From Pseudomonas maumuensis (GTDB taxonomy: Bacteria > Pseudomonadota > Gammaproteobacteria > Pseudomonadales > Pseudomonadaceae): a stretch of DNA of 64,000 bases. This document shows, one piece after another, positions 25,658 to 35,249 of this stretch (position 1 is the first letter of the stretch; every line of letters begins with the position of its first letter). The position numbers and the translations under genes are program-made. The stretch lies in assembly GCF_019139675.1 (NCBI RefSeq), contig NZ_CP077077.1, positions 1,674,001 through 1,738,000 of the forward strand, read 5' to 3'. The notes under the pieces were generated by a model. It was not told where the DNA came from and did not search any database. It worked only from the letters and a program-made list of their open reading frames with translations.

Positions 25658-26965
25658 TCAGATATTGGGCAAGGACAAGCGTTGGCAGACCTGTGGCGCC
25701 AGCAGGGTCTCCACACTGTCTGCCGTGCGGATCAGATAGGCCTGGTCATTTTCCACAAGCACCTCGGCTGGGTGACCGAAGCTTAAAAAGCCCACCGGGG
25801 ATGCGCTGGCGCCATAGGCACCGGAATGCCCGATACCGATCAGATCCCCCGAGCGCAGCTCGGCGAGCATGATGTTTTCGCCCAGTACATCGGTGGGCGT
25901 ACACAGCGGGCCGGTCACTTGATAGCGATGCTGATCGCCGTCCCGGGCGGGGCCAAGACGGGCCATCGGGAAATTGCGGCGAACCAGGGCGTTGATGCCA
26001 GCAGCGCTGCCGTGGCAATTGGCGCCACCGTCACACACGGCAAACCACTCATTTCGGGACGGCTTGAGGTAGTTGACTCGTGTGACGAAGATACCCGCGC
26101 GGGCAATCAGGAAGCGGCCCAGCTCGATGACGATCGTGCAGCGTGGGAAGCGCTGACGGTAGTCGTTTACCAGCGGCAGCAGTGCGTCGCCCAAGGCACT
26201 CAGGTCGAGTGCTTGTTCTTTGTCGAAATAGCGCACGCCGAAGCCGCCACCGACATCGACGAAGTCCAGCTCGAGGTTGTAGGTCCGTTGCAGTCTCGCA
26301 GCCAGGGTCAGGATGTTTTGCGTATTGTCGGCAAGTGCCTGCCAGTCGAGAATCCGAGTGCCTAGGTAAACATGGATGCCTGTCAGGTTCAGCTGTGCAA
26401 GCTCGCGGAGCGTGGCGAATGCCTGCGGCAGCAGTTGTTCATCGATGCCAAATTGCCGAGACTTGCCGCTCATCACCAACTTGGCTTTCGCGCCGGTGAA
26501 GTCGGGGTTGATACGCAGGGCAATACGCTGGGTGACTCCCAGGCTCGCGGCAATCTCATTGAGTAGAATCATCTCCTCGATGGATTCGACCACCACCGCT
26601 TTGATGCCGGCCAGGCAACATTGGGTCAACTCTTCAATGTGCTTGCCGGGACCGACGAAAATAATATCGCTCGGCGCCACGCCTTGGCGTAAGGCAATCT
26701 CAAGTTCCGCCAAGGAGCAGACTTCGCAGCCAGCGCCGGACTGGTGCAGCAGTGCAACCAGTGTTTTGTTCGGGTTGGCCTTGAGTGAGTAGAAGTATTC
26801 AATGCCTTGGGGCAGTGCGCGTTTGAGCGCTGCGAAATCCGTTTTTATCTGCGTGGCGCTGTAGGCATAAAAAGGCGTCGGCACGCTGCCTGCCAGGCGG
26901 TGATAAGGAATACTTTCGATCTTGTCGATATTGATGTATTGGCTATCAAGCGAAAAAGCGGACAT
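25658..26965 (-). CDS. Type III PLP-dependent amino-acid decarboxylase
   Basis: The 435-residue enzyme has the alanine-racemase-type barrel plus C-terminal beta domain of ornithine/diaminopimelate decarboxylases. Lys62 in 'YSLKANPN' should form the aldimine with PLP; 'VDVGGGFG' and 'ELGRFL' are the phosphate and pyridine-binding elements, and the Cys in 'GPLCTPTDVLG' (near residue 355) is the usual second active-site residue. It overlaps the carrier gene by 20 bases. The pairing with a carrier recalls BtrK, which decarboxylates glutamate bound to the carrier BtrI. So the substrate may be an aminoacyl-carrier rather than a free amino acid; a free substrate is not excluded. Confidence 0.87.
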   Translation of the reverse strand: MSAFSLDSQYINIDKIESIPYHRLAGSVPTPFYAYSATQIKTDFAALKRALPQGIEYFYSLKANPNKTLVALLHQSGAGCEVCSLAELEIALRQGVAPSDIIFVGPGKHIEELTQCCLAGIKAVVVESIEEMILLNEIAASLGVTQRIALRINPDFTGAKAKLVMSGKSRQFGIDEQLLPQAFATLRELAQLNLTGIHVYLGTRILDWQALADNTQNILTLAARLQRTYNLELDFVDVGGGFGVRYFDKEQALDLSALGDALLPLVNDYRQRFPRCTIVIELGRFLIARAGIFVTRVNYLKPSRNEWFAVCDGGANCHGSAAGINALVRRNFPMARLGPARDGDQHRYQVTGPLCTPTDVLGENIMLAELRSGDLIGIGHSGAYGASASPVGFLSFGHPAEVLVENDQAYLIRTADSVETLLAPQVCQRLSLPNI

Positions 26966-27251
26966 GGTTGAATTTTCCGTTCAATAGCGATTCGATTCGA
27001 TTGAGGTCTTTGAAGTTGTCGAACAGGTCCTGGTCGAGGATGTCGAAGAAACTATCCGGTTGACTTGCGTCGTTGTCGATGCATTCGCCGATTATCGAGA
27101 TCAGGCTGACAAGGTGTATGGAGTCCAAAAGCCCCTGCGCTCCGTATATTTCCGCGCCTTGGTCAATGGCCTGCAACTTGTCCTGGGCAACGCCTATGTT
27201 TTGCAAGGCCGAGAGAATAAATTCCCGTGTTGCTTTTTCTGGAACGCTCAT
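26946..27251 (-). CDS. Acyl carrier protein 1
   Basis: The 101-residue protein has a carrier-protein attachment site 'GLLDSIHLVSL' with Ser44, and an acidic helix III. It resembles small aminoacyl carriers of DltC or BtrI kind. ATG 27251 has AAGGGGG about eight bases upstream; the longer frame to 27326 is intergenic. It is the first gene of the leftward biosynthetic operon, followed with overlap by the decarboxylase gene, so the amino acid handled by the decarboxylase is probably bound to this carrier. Confidence 0.85.
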   Translation of the reverse strand: MSVPEKATREFILSALQNIGVAQDKLQAIDQGAEIYGAQGLLDSIHLVSLISIIGECIDNDASQPDSFFDILDQDLFDNFKDLNRIESLLNGKFNHVRFFA

Positions 27252-27590
27252 GAATAAGACCCCCTTGTCAGCGTCGTAGCGGCGATCATATCCCTGGCAA
27301 ATAGTTAGATTTGCTTGAAATTGCAATGACTATTGTTTCGCTGTGTGCGGCGTAGCCAATACGTAGCGCATGGATGGCATCTGCGTTGCTCCGGGCGCAG
27401 CAGAGGCGTGTTTGCAATTACACATAAGTTTTTGCGACGGATCCGTGTTTTAAGGACGTTGGCGGATAGGAAAATCCCCCAATGCTCAGGGAGAGTGATA
27501 GTCGGGAGGAAGGACGCCGGGGTGACCTTGGCAATCTTGCTGGCCACGCCCGTCGCATGGAAATGTCAAATTCTGAGGTTGGAGATTTAG
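27252..27590. promoter_or_regulatory. Divergent control region of the biosynthetic operon and tolC
   Basis: These 339 bases must hold the promoters for both the leftward operon and the rightward TolC gene. No gene is seen. I found no sigma-54 element on either strand. A loose inverted repeat (AATAGT ... ACTATT, about 27300-27336) and A/T-rich stretches near 27300-27345 and 27410-27450 are candidate regulator or RNA polymerase sites, but none is strong. Confidence 0.4.
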
Positions 27591-29132
27591 ATGCGCAGTG
27601 ATCGCGGTGTGCTGTCCATGTATTCAAGAAAGATTAAAAAATTTCTTGTTGCACACCAGGCGCGCAGATGCTCGTTCACCATAGGCTTAGTACGAAACCT
27701 GCCTATGCGACGGTTAGACTGCGTTGAAAACAGGCTTGGAATGCTCATTGAAAGCCCAGTCAAGTCGGGCGCGAACCCCGTCGTTCCTCGCCTGTCGTCG
27801 CCTTGCCTACTCGCCACTCGGCTACTTTTCGTACAGGCTCTGGCTTTCATGTGGCTCACCCTGCAACCCTCGGGGGCCAAGGCGGCTTACGAAGACAGCC
27901 TTCCCGCGCTCAAGGCCAGCGACATTGCGTTCTTGACGCCAGACGCTGCAATTATGCTTGCTTACGCCCGCAGCCCCGCGTTGAGCCAGGCATTTTCACA
28001 GATCAAGAAGGGCGAGGCACAGAAGGACGAGGCGCGCAGCGCCTATTATCCACAGCTCAGTCTGTCTGGTACTTACGGTCAGCGTGGTGAATATGTCTAC
28101 GGGCCGCAGCTCAAGCAGTTGCTCTATGATTTTGGTCGGACGACGGGATCCATACGGAACCAGACCTACCTCACCGAGTCCTACCGTGATGACTTGATGA
28201 ATACAGTGACGCGGGTGACGGGGGATACGTTACTGGCCTACTCCAGTGTCAAGCGTTATCAAGATATTGTTCGCGTCACCGAGAACATGCTTGCCTCCCT
28301 GGAGGAAGTCAAAGGCATTGCAGAGTATCGCTTGAATGCGGGGTTGAGTTCGGCGTCTGATGCGTTACAGGCAACCAGCCGTGTCGCAGGCCTGGCGACA
28401 ACACTGGAGCAGTATCGCAATCAGTTGGCGAATGCCAAAGCCAATCTTGCGCAACTGACGGGTAAGCAGGTCGATGCACTGGCGGACCTTCCCGAGGTGT
28501 TGTTGCAAGCACCCGTACAAGAGCAGGGCATGATTGACTATCGATCAATCCCCTCTGTGCGCTCAGCCATCGCCCAGGAAAAAGCCGCCGACGCCTTGCT
28601 CGGGGCGACGAAGGCGCAGCATATGCCGAGTATCAGCCTGAGTGCCTCACGTGTTCATAAGTACGAGCGTGATTACAATAACTCGGTGCCTGCCTGGGAC
28701 AATCAGTTTGGTGTGACGGTCGATATACCGATTTATCAGGGGGGGGCTGTATCCGCCCGTGTGCTGCAGGCGCACGAGGCGCTGGAAGCGTCAAAAGCGA
28801 GCGTTAACCAGGCGTGGCTGGACGCGGAGCAAAAAACCGCCACCGCGTTGAGTAATTGGCGCGGCGCGGAGGCGCGTGTGCGCAGTAGTGTCTACCAGGT
28901 GAGTATTGCAACGCACACCCGAGATGTTTATCAAGAGGAGTACAAGTTGGGGTATCGGAGTTTGAATGACTTGCTCAGTGTGGAGCAGGATGTGTTCCAG
29001 GCCTTGAGCAGCAGCTCTTCGGCAAAGTTTGATCGATATGACGCGGTCATCAACTATGCAGTGGTGCAGAACACGCTGCTTCAACTACTGGGTGTGGACA
29101 GCCCCTCGCAACAAGCCCTGCCGGATCTGTAA
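27591..29132 (+). CDS. TolC-family outer-membrane efflux protein
   Basis: The 513-residue protein has a signal-like hydrophobic segment and two outer-membrane-factor repeats rich in long helices ('YARSPALSQAFSQI', 'FGVTVDIPIYQGG', 'YKLGYRSLNDLLSVEQD'). It would form the trimeric outer-membrane channel for the MacAB-type exporter encoded at the other end of the cluster. The ATG at 27591 has GGAG six bases upstream but leaves about 70 residues before the signal segment, which is unusual; the ATG at 27741 would give a more normal N-terminus (about 463 residues). It is transcribed away from the biosynthetic operon. Confidence 0.88.
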   Translation: MRSDRGVLSMYSRKIKKFLVAHQARRCSFTIGLVRNLPMRRLDCVENRLGMLIESPVKSGANPVVPRLSSPCLLATRLLFVQALAFMWLTLQPSGAKAAYEDSLPALKASDIAFLTPDAAIMLAYARSPALSQAFSQIKKGEAQKDEARSAYYPQLSLSGTYGQRGEYVYGPQLKQLLYDFGRTTGSIRNQTYLTESYRDDLMNTVTRVTGDTLLAYSSVKRYQDIVRVTENMLASLEEVKGIAEYRLNAGLSSASDALQATSRVAGLATTLEQYRNQLANAKANLAQLTGKQVDALADLPEVLLQAPVQEQGMIDYRSIPSVRSAIAQEKAADALLGATKAQHMPSISLSASRVHKYERDYNNSVPAWDNQFGVTVDIPIYQGGAVSARVLQAHEALEASKASVNQAWLDAEQKTATALSNWRGAEARVRSSVYQVSIATHTRDVYQEEYKLGYRSLNDLLSVEQDVFQALSSSSSAKFDRYDAVINYAVVQNTLLQLLGVDSPSQQALPDL

Positions 29133-29178
29133 GGGGAAAGTTGGCAGCGCGAACCTGCGCTGGAACGCCACTTCCCCC
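29133..29178. terminator. Imperfect stem between convergent tolC and benE
   Basis: GGGGAAAGTTGGC and GCCACTTCCCC can pair around an inner stem AGCGC/GCGCT. There is no T-run, so it is at best a weak terminator shared by the two convergent genes. It also marks the right edge of the accessory cluster. Confidence 0.35.
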
Positions 29179-29194
29179 ATCTTCACGCCTGCTT

Positions 29195-30397
29195 TCAAGG
29201 TGCCTGGACACTGGCCTGGGGCTGTCGCGTCTGGCGGCTGTAGCTCAGGGCGAAGTGTGCCGCCAGCCCGAAGATCAGCCCCCAGAAAGCGGCGCCAAGA
29301 CCGAGTAGGCTCATCCCCGATGCGGTGACCAGGAAGGTGATCAGCGCCGGCTCCCGTTGTTTTTCGTCAGCCATGGCGCCCGCCAGGCCGTTGGCGATGG
29401 CGCCGAACAGGGCCAGGCCGGCGAGGGCGGCGATCAGCTCCCTCGGCAGGGCGGCGAACACCGAGGCCAAGGTGGCGCCGAAGCTGCCCATCAGCAGGTA
29501 GAAAGCGCCGCAGGCGATGCCGGCGATGTAGCGCTTGTTCGCGTTCTCGTGAGCCTCGCGACCGGTGCAGATGGCGGCGGTGATCGCCGCCAGGTTGACG
29601 CCGTGGCAGCCGAACGGCGCCAGCAAAAGCGAACCCAGTGCAGTGACCGAGACGATCGGGCGCGCCGGCACCTGGTAGCCGGCGGCGCGCAACACGGCGA
29701 TGCCGGGTACCGACTGGCCGGTGAGCGATACCAGCGCCAGGGGCAGGCCAATGTTGACGATGGCGTGCCAGCTCCATTGCGGGCTGGTCCAGGTCGGTAG
29801 GGTCATTTCCAGCACCAGGGCCTGGGTGTCCAGTTGGCCCAGGCCGGCGGCGAGGCCGCAACCAACGATCAGCACCGAAAGAATCGCGTAGCGCGGCGAC
29901 AGGCGCTTGAACAACAGATAGCTCGCCAGCATCGACAACACCAGAACGGGCTGTAGGCGGATCGAGCTGAACAGTTCGGCGCCGAAGCGGAACAGGATAC
30001 CGGCCAGCATCGCCGCGGCGATGGCCTTGGGCAGGCGATTCATGAGCTTGTCGAAGGCGCCGCTCAGGGCGATCACCGCGATCAGCAGCGCGGCGACGAT
30101 ATAGGCACCCACCGCTTGGGCCAGTGAAACATTTGGCAGCATCGATACCAGTAGTGCGGCCCCGGGGGTGGACCAGGCAGTGATCACCGGAACCCGCAGT
30201 TTCCAGCTCAGCAACAGGCCTGTCAGGCCGCTGCCGATGGAGATGGCCCAGATCCACGAAGCGGTCGCTTCGTTGCCCAGACCCGCCTGGTCGGCGGCCT
30301 GGAACACGATGATCAGGGGGCCAGCATAGGAGATGATCACGGCGATCAAGCCAGCGACCAGGGCGGAGAGGGAAAAATCCTTTCTGAGGTTGTCCAT
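29195..30397 (-). CDS. benE: BenE-family benzoate/H+ symporter-like transporter
   Basis: The 400-residue membrane protein has about ten to twelve hydrophobic helices and BenE-family signatures such as 'AWSTPGAALL' and 'APFGCHGVNLAAITAAICTG'. Members import benzoate by proton symport, but family paralogues in Pseudomonas are often not linked to benzoate genes and their substrates are untested; no aromatic degradation genes are present here. A MocR-type regulator gene is divergent, with repeated sites between them. Codon use is GC-rich like the core genome, unlike the cluster to its left. The symbol reflects the family rather than a tested function. Confidence 0.85.
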   Translation of the reverse strand: MDNLRKDFSLSALVAGLIAVIISYAGPLIIVFQAADQAGLGNEATASWIWAISIGSGLTGLLLSWKLRVPVITAWSTPGAALLVSMLPNVSLAQAVGAYIVAALLIAVIALSGAFDKLMNRLPKAIAAAMLAGILFRFGAELFSSIRLQPVLVLSMLASYLLFKRLSPRYAILSVLIVGCGLAAGLGQLDTQALVLEMTLPTWTSPQWSWHAIVNIGLPLALVSLTGQSVPGIAVLRAAGYQVPARPIVSVTALGSLLLAPFGCHGVNLAAITAAICTGREAHENANKRYIAGIACGAFYLLMGSFGATLASVFAALPRELIAALAGLALFGAIANGLAGAMADEKQREPALITFLVTASGMSLLGLGAAFWGLIFGLAAHFALSYSRQTRQPQASVQAP

Positions 30398-30416
30398 GGC
30401 GAGTCCAGATGAGTTT

Positions 30417-30448
30417 ATTGATTCGATTGATTCGATTCAAATTGAATC
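30417..30448. promoter_or_regulatory. Direct repeats and palindrome upstream of benE
   Basis: Two abutting copies of ATTGATTCG (30417-30434) run into the perfect palindrome GATTCAAATTGAATC (30434-30448). The 11-mer CAAATTGAATC recurs at 30534-30544, 96 bases away. Mixed direct and inverted repeats between divergent genes are typical of MocR-type operators, so these are candidate sites for the regulator at 30614-32017. Confidence 0.5.
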
Positions 30449-30613
30449 TATCTGGTAACGGTTGCGCATTTCAAGTGGTTTGTCGTGCAGCCCAGCAGGC
30501 TCGGCGCTCGTCGAGCTCCGACCTTGATGAGCACAAATTGAATCGCTCGAAGGATCGACTCAAGTCGGCCCATGTGTTCAAATTTTCAATCATTTCAGCC
30601 CGGTAGCCGTCTC

Positions 30614-32017
30614 ATGTGGGTTCCACGGATCAGCGAAAGCAATCAGCCTGTCTACCTGTCCATCGCCGATGCGCTGGCACACGACATCGCCCGCGGCGTG
30701 CTGCGGCGCGGCGAACGCTTGCCGACGCTACGCGAACTGGCACAGGCCCTGGACGTCACGCCAGGCACCATCAGTCGTGCCTACACCGAGGCGTCGCGGC
30801 GTGGACTGACTCAGGGCGAGGTGGGGCGCGGCACCTACGTCCTCGACCGGATCGCCGACACCGGCGAAGCTCCCGGTGTCGCCCGCGCAGCCGCCACCAC
30901 GGCCCCCGCTGCTCGCGGCGAAGAGCTGGACCTGTCGATCATCAAGCCTTACGGCGAAACCTTGCAGTACTGGCTGCGCAACGCCTTGGCCGAACTGGCC
31001 AATACCACGCGGCTGGAACAGCTGCTGGACTATGCCCCCGAGGGCGGACATCCGGCGCATCGCGAGGCGGGCGCGCAATGGTTGCGACAGTGGCTGCCGG
31101 GCGCGCAATGGCAGCAGGTGGTCATCACCAGTGGCGCCCAGCATGGGCTGATGGTGGCGATCAGCGCCTTGACCGGGGCGGGCGACCTGGTGCTGTGCGA
31201 GTCGCTGTGCTATCCGGGCATCATTTCCGTGGCCCACGGCCTGGGCCGTCGCCTGCGAGGCGTGGCCATGGATGAGCAGGGCATCATCCCCGAAGCCTTG
31301 CGCGAGATCTGCCTGCGAGAGCGACCGGCCATGCTGGTGTGCGTGGCGACCTGCCAAAACCCGACCACGGCGATCATGTCCAACGAGCGCCGTGCCCAGA
31401 TTGCGGCGCTGGCGGAGGAGTTCGATTTCCTGCTGCTGGACGACGACATCTACGGCTTCCTGGCCACCGACCCGCAGACCCGGCCGTTGGCGACCTTCGC
31501 CCCGGAGCGTTCGATCTACCTCACCAGCCTGTCCAAGTCAGTCATGCCGGCGCTGCGGATCGGCTACCTGTACAGTCCGCCGAAGCTGTTATCGCGGCTG
31601 ACGGCCATGGTGCGCAGCACGGTGTGGATGCCTTCGCCGTTGACCGCGCAACTGGCCAGCCATGTGATCGGTGAAGGGTTGGACAGCCAGCTGATCCGCA
31701 TACATCGCGCCGAGGCAGCGGCGCGCCAGGCCATCGCCCGCGAAGTGTTTAGCGGTGCGTCGCTGCAAAGCCAGTCGCACAGCTATCACCTCTGGCTCAA
31801 TTTGCCTGAGCAATGGCACAGCGACGAGTTCGCCTTGCTGGCGCGGGCCAATGGCGTGGTGGTCATGAGCGGCAGTCAGTTCCAGGTGGAGCGCACGGGT
31901 GATCCACGTGGCGTGCGGATCGTGCTGATGTCGCCGACCAGCCGGGAGGAGTTGCGCTTCGCCCTGACCCAATTGGCCAGTCTGCTCGAGTCAGGGGATC
32001 CGAAGCGCTTCTACTGA
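30614..32017 (+). CDS. MocR-type (GntR plus aminotransferase) transcriptional regulator
   Basis: The 467-residue protein joins an N-terminal GntR winged helix ('LPTLRELAQALDVTPGTISRAY', residues about 38-60) to a fold-type I aminotransferase domain with the PLP lysine in 'LTSLSKSVMPALRIGY'. Such proteins use PLP and an amine or amino-acid ligand to control a neighbouring gene. It is divergent from the BenE-type transporter, its probable target. The start is taken at 30614; ATG 30572 in the same frame is possible. Confidence 0.87.
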   Translation: MWVPRISESNQPVYLSIADALAHDIARGVLRRGERLPTLRELAQALDVTPGTISRAYTEASRRGLTQGEVGRGTYVLDRIADTGEAPGVARAAATTAPAARGEELDLSIIKPYGETLQYWLRNALAELANTTRLEQLLDYAPEGGHPAHREAGAQWLRQWLPGAQWQQVVITSGAQHGLMVAISALTGAGDLVLCESLCYPGIISVAHGLGRRLRGVAMDEQGIIPEALREICLRERPAMLVCVATCQNPTTAIMSNERRAQIAALAEEFDFLLLDDDIYGFLATDPQTRPLATFAPERSIYLTSLSKSVMPALRIGYLYSPPKLLSRLTAMVRSTVWMPSPLTAQLASHVIGEGLDSQLIRIHRAEAAARQAIAREVFSGASLQSQSHSYHLWLNLPEQWHSDEFALLARANGVVVMSGSQFQVERTGDPRGVRIVLMSPTSREELRFALTQLASLLESGDPKRFY

Positions 32018-32024
32018 GCAGGGC

Positions 32025-32585
32025 TCAAAGCTGGGCGGTGTAGCGTCGCTCGGTATCCTGGTCATCTGTCTCGGTCAGGACGCTTTGCGGATGGGTGGTG
32101 GCCTGTTCGCGCTGCGCTTGCTGTTCGAGCTTGGCCTGGGTTGTCCGTTCGACCTCTTCCTGCAAGCGTTGGGCGATCTGCTCGTCGATCCGCGCTTTCT
32201 GTTCAGGCGGCAGGGCGTCGTACTCCTCCGCCGTCAGGCCCATTTCCTGGAGCATCTTTTCCTTGATCTTCTCCGCCGGCGACTTGGCCATGTAATCGCG
32301 AAACTCCTGCAGAGCGCTGGATTCTTCCTGTTTGCCCACGCTGGCCTGTTCACGCTTGGCCACGTCGGGATTCTGCAGCATGACCACCAGCTTGGCGAAG
32401 GCCTCCTTGCGATTGTCTTCGGCGTGTTGCTGCGAGGTGCTGCCCTGATTGTTCTGCTGCGCCGAGGATTTAGCGCTGGCCATCAGCGGCTGGAGCGCGG
32501 GCGTCTGTGTCGCAGGCAGTTCGAGAACGTTGCGTTGCTGTTGTTGCACGGCCTGCCAACCCAGGCCATTCGCTGTGATAAGCAT
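32025..32585 (-). CDS. Hypothetical Gln/Glu-rich protein
   Basis: The 186-residue protein is hydrophilic, with long helical stretches rich in Gln, Glu, Lys and Ala (for example 'EKIKEKMLQEMGLTAEEYDALP' spans about residues 100-125) and no signal peptide or membrane helix. ATG 32585 follows GGAGGAAAC. It is conserved beside lpdV and the diguanylate cyclase gene in P. putida as far as I recall, function unknown. It is convergent with the MocR gene, only seven bases apart. Confidence 0.7.
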   Translation of the reverse strand: MLITANGLGWQAVQQQQRNVLELPATQTPALQPLMASAKSSAQQNNQGSTSQQHAEDNRKEAFAKLVVMLQNPDVAKREQASVGKQEESSALQEFRDYMAKSPAEKIKEKMLQEMGLTAEEYDALPPEQKARIDEQIAQRLQEEVERTTQAKLEQQAQREQATTHPQSVLTETDDQDTERRYTAQL

Positions 32586-32803
32586 GTTTCCTCCGTAAGC
32601 GGATCTTAAGCACGCGACGAAAGGGGCAAAAGCTGTGCCAGCTGTGGCGCAACGGCAGAATAGGCCGTTAGGACTATTCCGGCGGCCTCTCGCTCGGAAT
32701 ATGCTTGCCTGGCAGAGGAACAGGATTGCCGCTTGCGGCAAACAGAAGAACGTCGGCAGCACCGGTTTCGGGGCGCAGTTGCTGGACAACAGGGAGCGCG
32801 TTC

Positions 32804-33802
32804 ATGAATCAGGCAGCAAAACCGGTACCGGCCGGCTTCACCGAGCAGCAATTGCACACGTTGTTCGAGCTGATCAGCGACGGCATCTGGGACTGGGATG
32901 CCAACAGCGGCTACGTCTACCGCAACCCGGGCTGGTACGCGATGCTGGGCTATGCCAGCCACTCCCTGGACAATTCCGTGCTGACCTGGGAAAGCGTGAT
33001 TCACCCCGAGGATCATCCGCGGGTGATGGCGCATTTCGAGGCCTATATCACCCAGCGCAATGAGCGCTACCGCATTGAGTACCGGTGCCGTTGCCAGGAT
33101 GGCAGTTACCTGTGGATCGAGGACAGCGGCCATATCATCGCCCGCAACAGCGATGGTTCGGTGGCGCGCATGCTCGGCGCCCATCGCAATATCGATGCAG
33201 GCAAGCGCCTGGTGGAGGAGCTTGAACAGCGCAACCAATCGCTGGAGAGCCAGGTGGCCGAACGCACCCGTGAGCTGTCCTGGGTCAACCAGCAGTTGCA
33301 GCGGCAACTGGATGAGAACCGCGAACTGGCCGAACGTGATGCGTTGACCCGAACCGCCAACCGTTATTGCCTGGAGAGAACGCTTCAACAGGCATGCGAG
33401 CGCGCACGGCGCTTCCGTGAGCCGCTGGCGTTGATCGCCATGGACCTGGATGACTTCAAACCGATCAATGACCTACACGGCCATGCCCGTGGCGATGCGA
33501 CGCTGGTCGAGGTCACCGAACGGGTTCGCCGATGTCTGCGAGAGCAGGACTTGCTGGCACGCTGGGGCGGCGATGAATTCGTGGTGGTCCTGCCGGGGGC
33601 CTCGCAGGCGCAGGCCCGCGAAGCGGCGCAGCGAATCCGCGAGGCGCTGGCCGAAGTGGCCCCGATAGGCGATTGCCAACTGACCATGAGCTATGGCGTG
33701 GTGCAGTGGCAGGAAGGGGAGGATCGGCATGCGCTGCTGGCTCGGGCGGACAAGGCCCTCTACCGCGCCAAGGCGGCTGGCAAGAATAACGTCGCCGAGT
33801 GA
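32804..33802 (+). CDS. PAS-GGDEF diguanylate cyclase
   Basis: The 332-residue cytoplasmic protein has a PAS domain of PAS_3 type (about residues 15-140, 'DGIWDWDANSGYVYRNPGW'), a short coiled linker and a GGDEF domain. The active-site loop is an intact GGDEF ('WGGDEFVVVLPG') and an RxxD inhibitory site ('REQD') stands five residues before it. It should make cyclic di-GMP, with product feedback, which may act on the nearby PilZ flagellar brake. AGGGAG precedes ATG. Confidence 0.9.
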   Translation: MNQAAKPVPAGFTEQQLHTLFELISDGIWDWDANSGYVYRNPGWYAMLGYASHSLDNSVLTWESVIHPEDHPRVMAHFEAYITQRNERYRIEYRCRCQDGSYLWIEDSGHIIARNSDGSVARMLGAHRNIDAGKRLVEELEQRNQSLESQVAERTRELSWVNQQLQRQLDENRELAERDALTRTANRYCLERTLQQACERARRFREPLALIAMDLDDFKPINDLHGHARGDATLVEVTERVRRCLREQDLLARWGGDEFVVVLPGASQAQAREAAQRIREALAEVAPIGDCQLTMSYGVVQWQEGEDRHALLARADKALYRAKAAGKNNVAE

Positions 33803-33834
33803 AAAAAGACCCGCGGCGCCTGGGGCGCAGCGGG
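33802..33834 (-). terminator. Intrinsic terminator of the bkd operon
   Basis: Read on the minus strand, an 11-base stem with one mismatch (CCCGCTGCGCC/GGCGCCGCGGG) with a three-base loop is followed by TCTTTTTT, shortly after the lpdV stop codon. Confidence 0.75.
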
Positions 33835-33867
33835 CCAAATCGGCGATTGCCGCTTCAGTGTCTTCAA

Positions 33868-35247
<1,380 letters not shown>

Positions 35248-35249
35248 GA

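Noticed and set aside
8974..27251. Assignment of the cluster to alkylquinolone (pqs) or pyoluteorin/prodigiosin-type pathways
   Set aside because: There is no anthranilate-CoA ligase context, PqsD, PqsE or halogenase, and no modular PKS; the shared elements are single enzyme families only.
27252..27590. Sigma-54 promoter for the biosynthetic operon or tolC
   Set aside because: Several TGGC strings occur, but none has GC at the required spacing on either strand.
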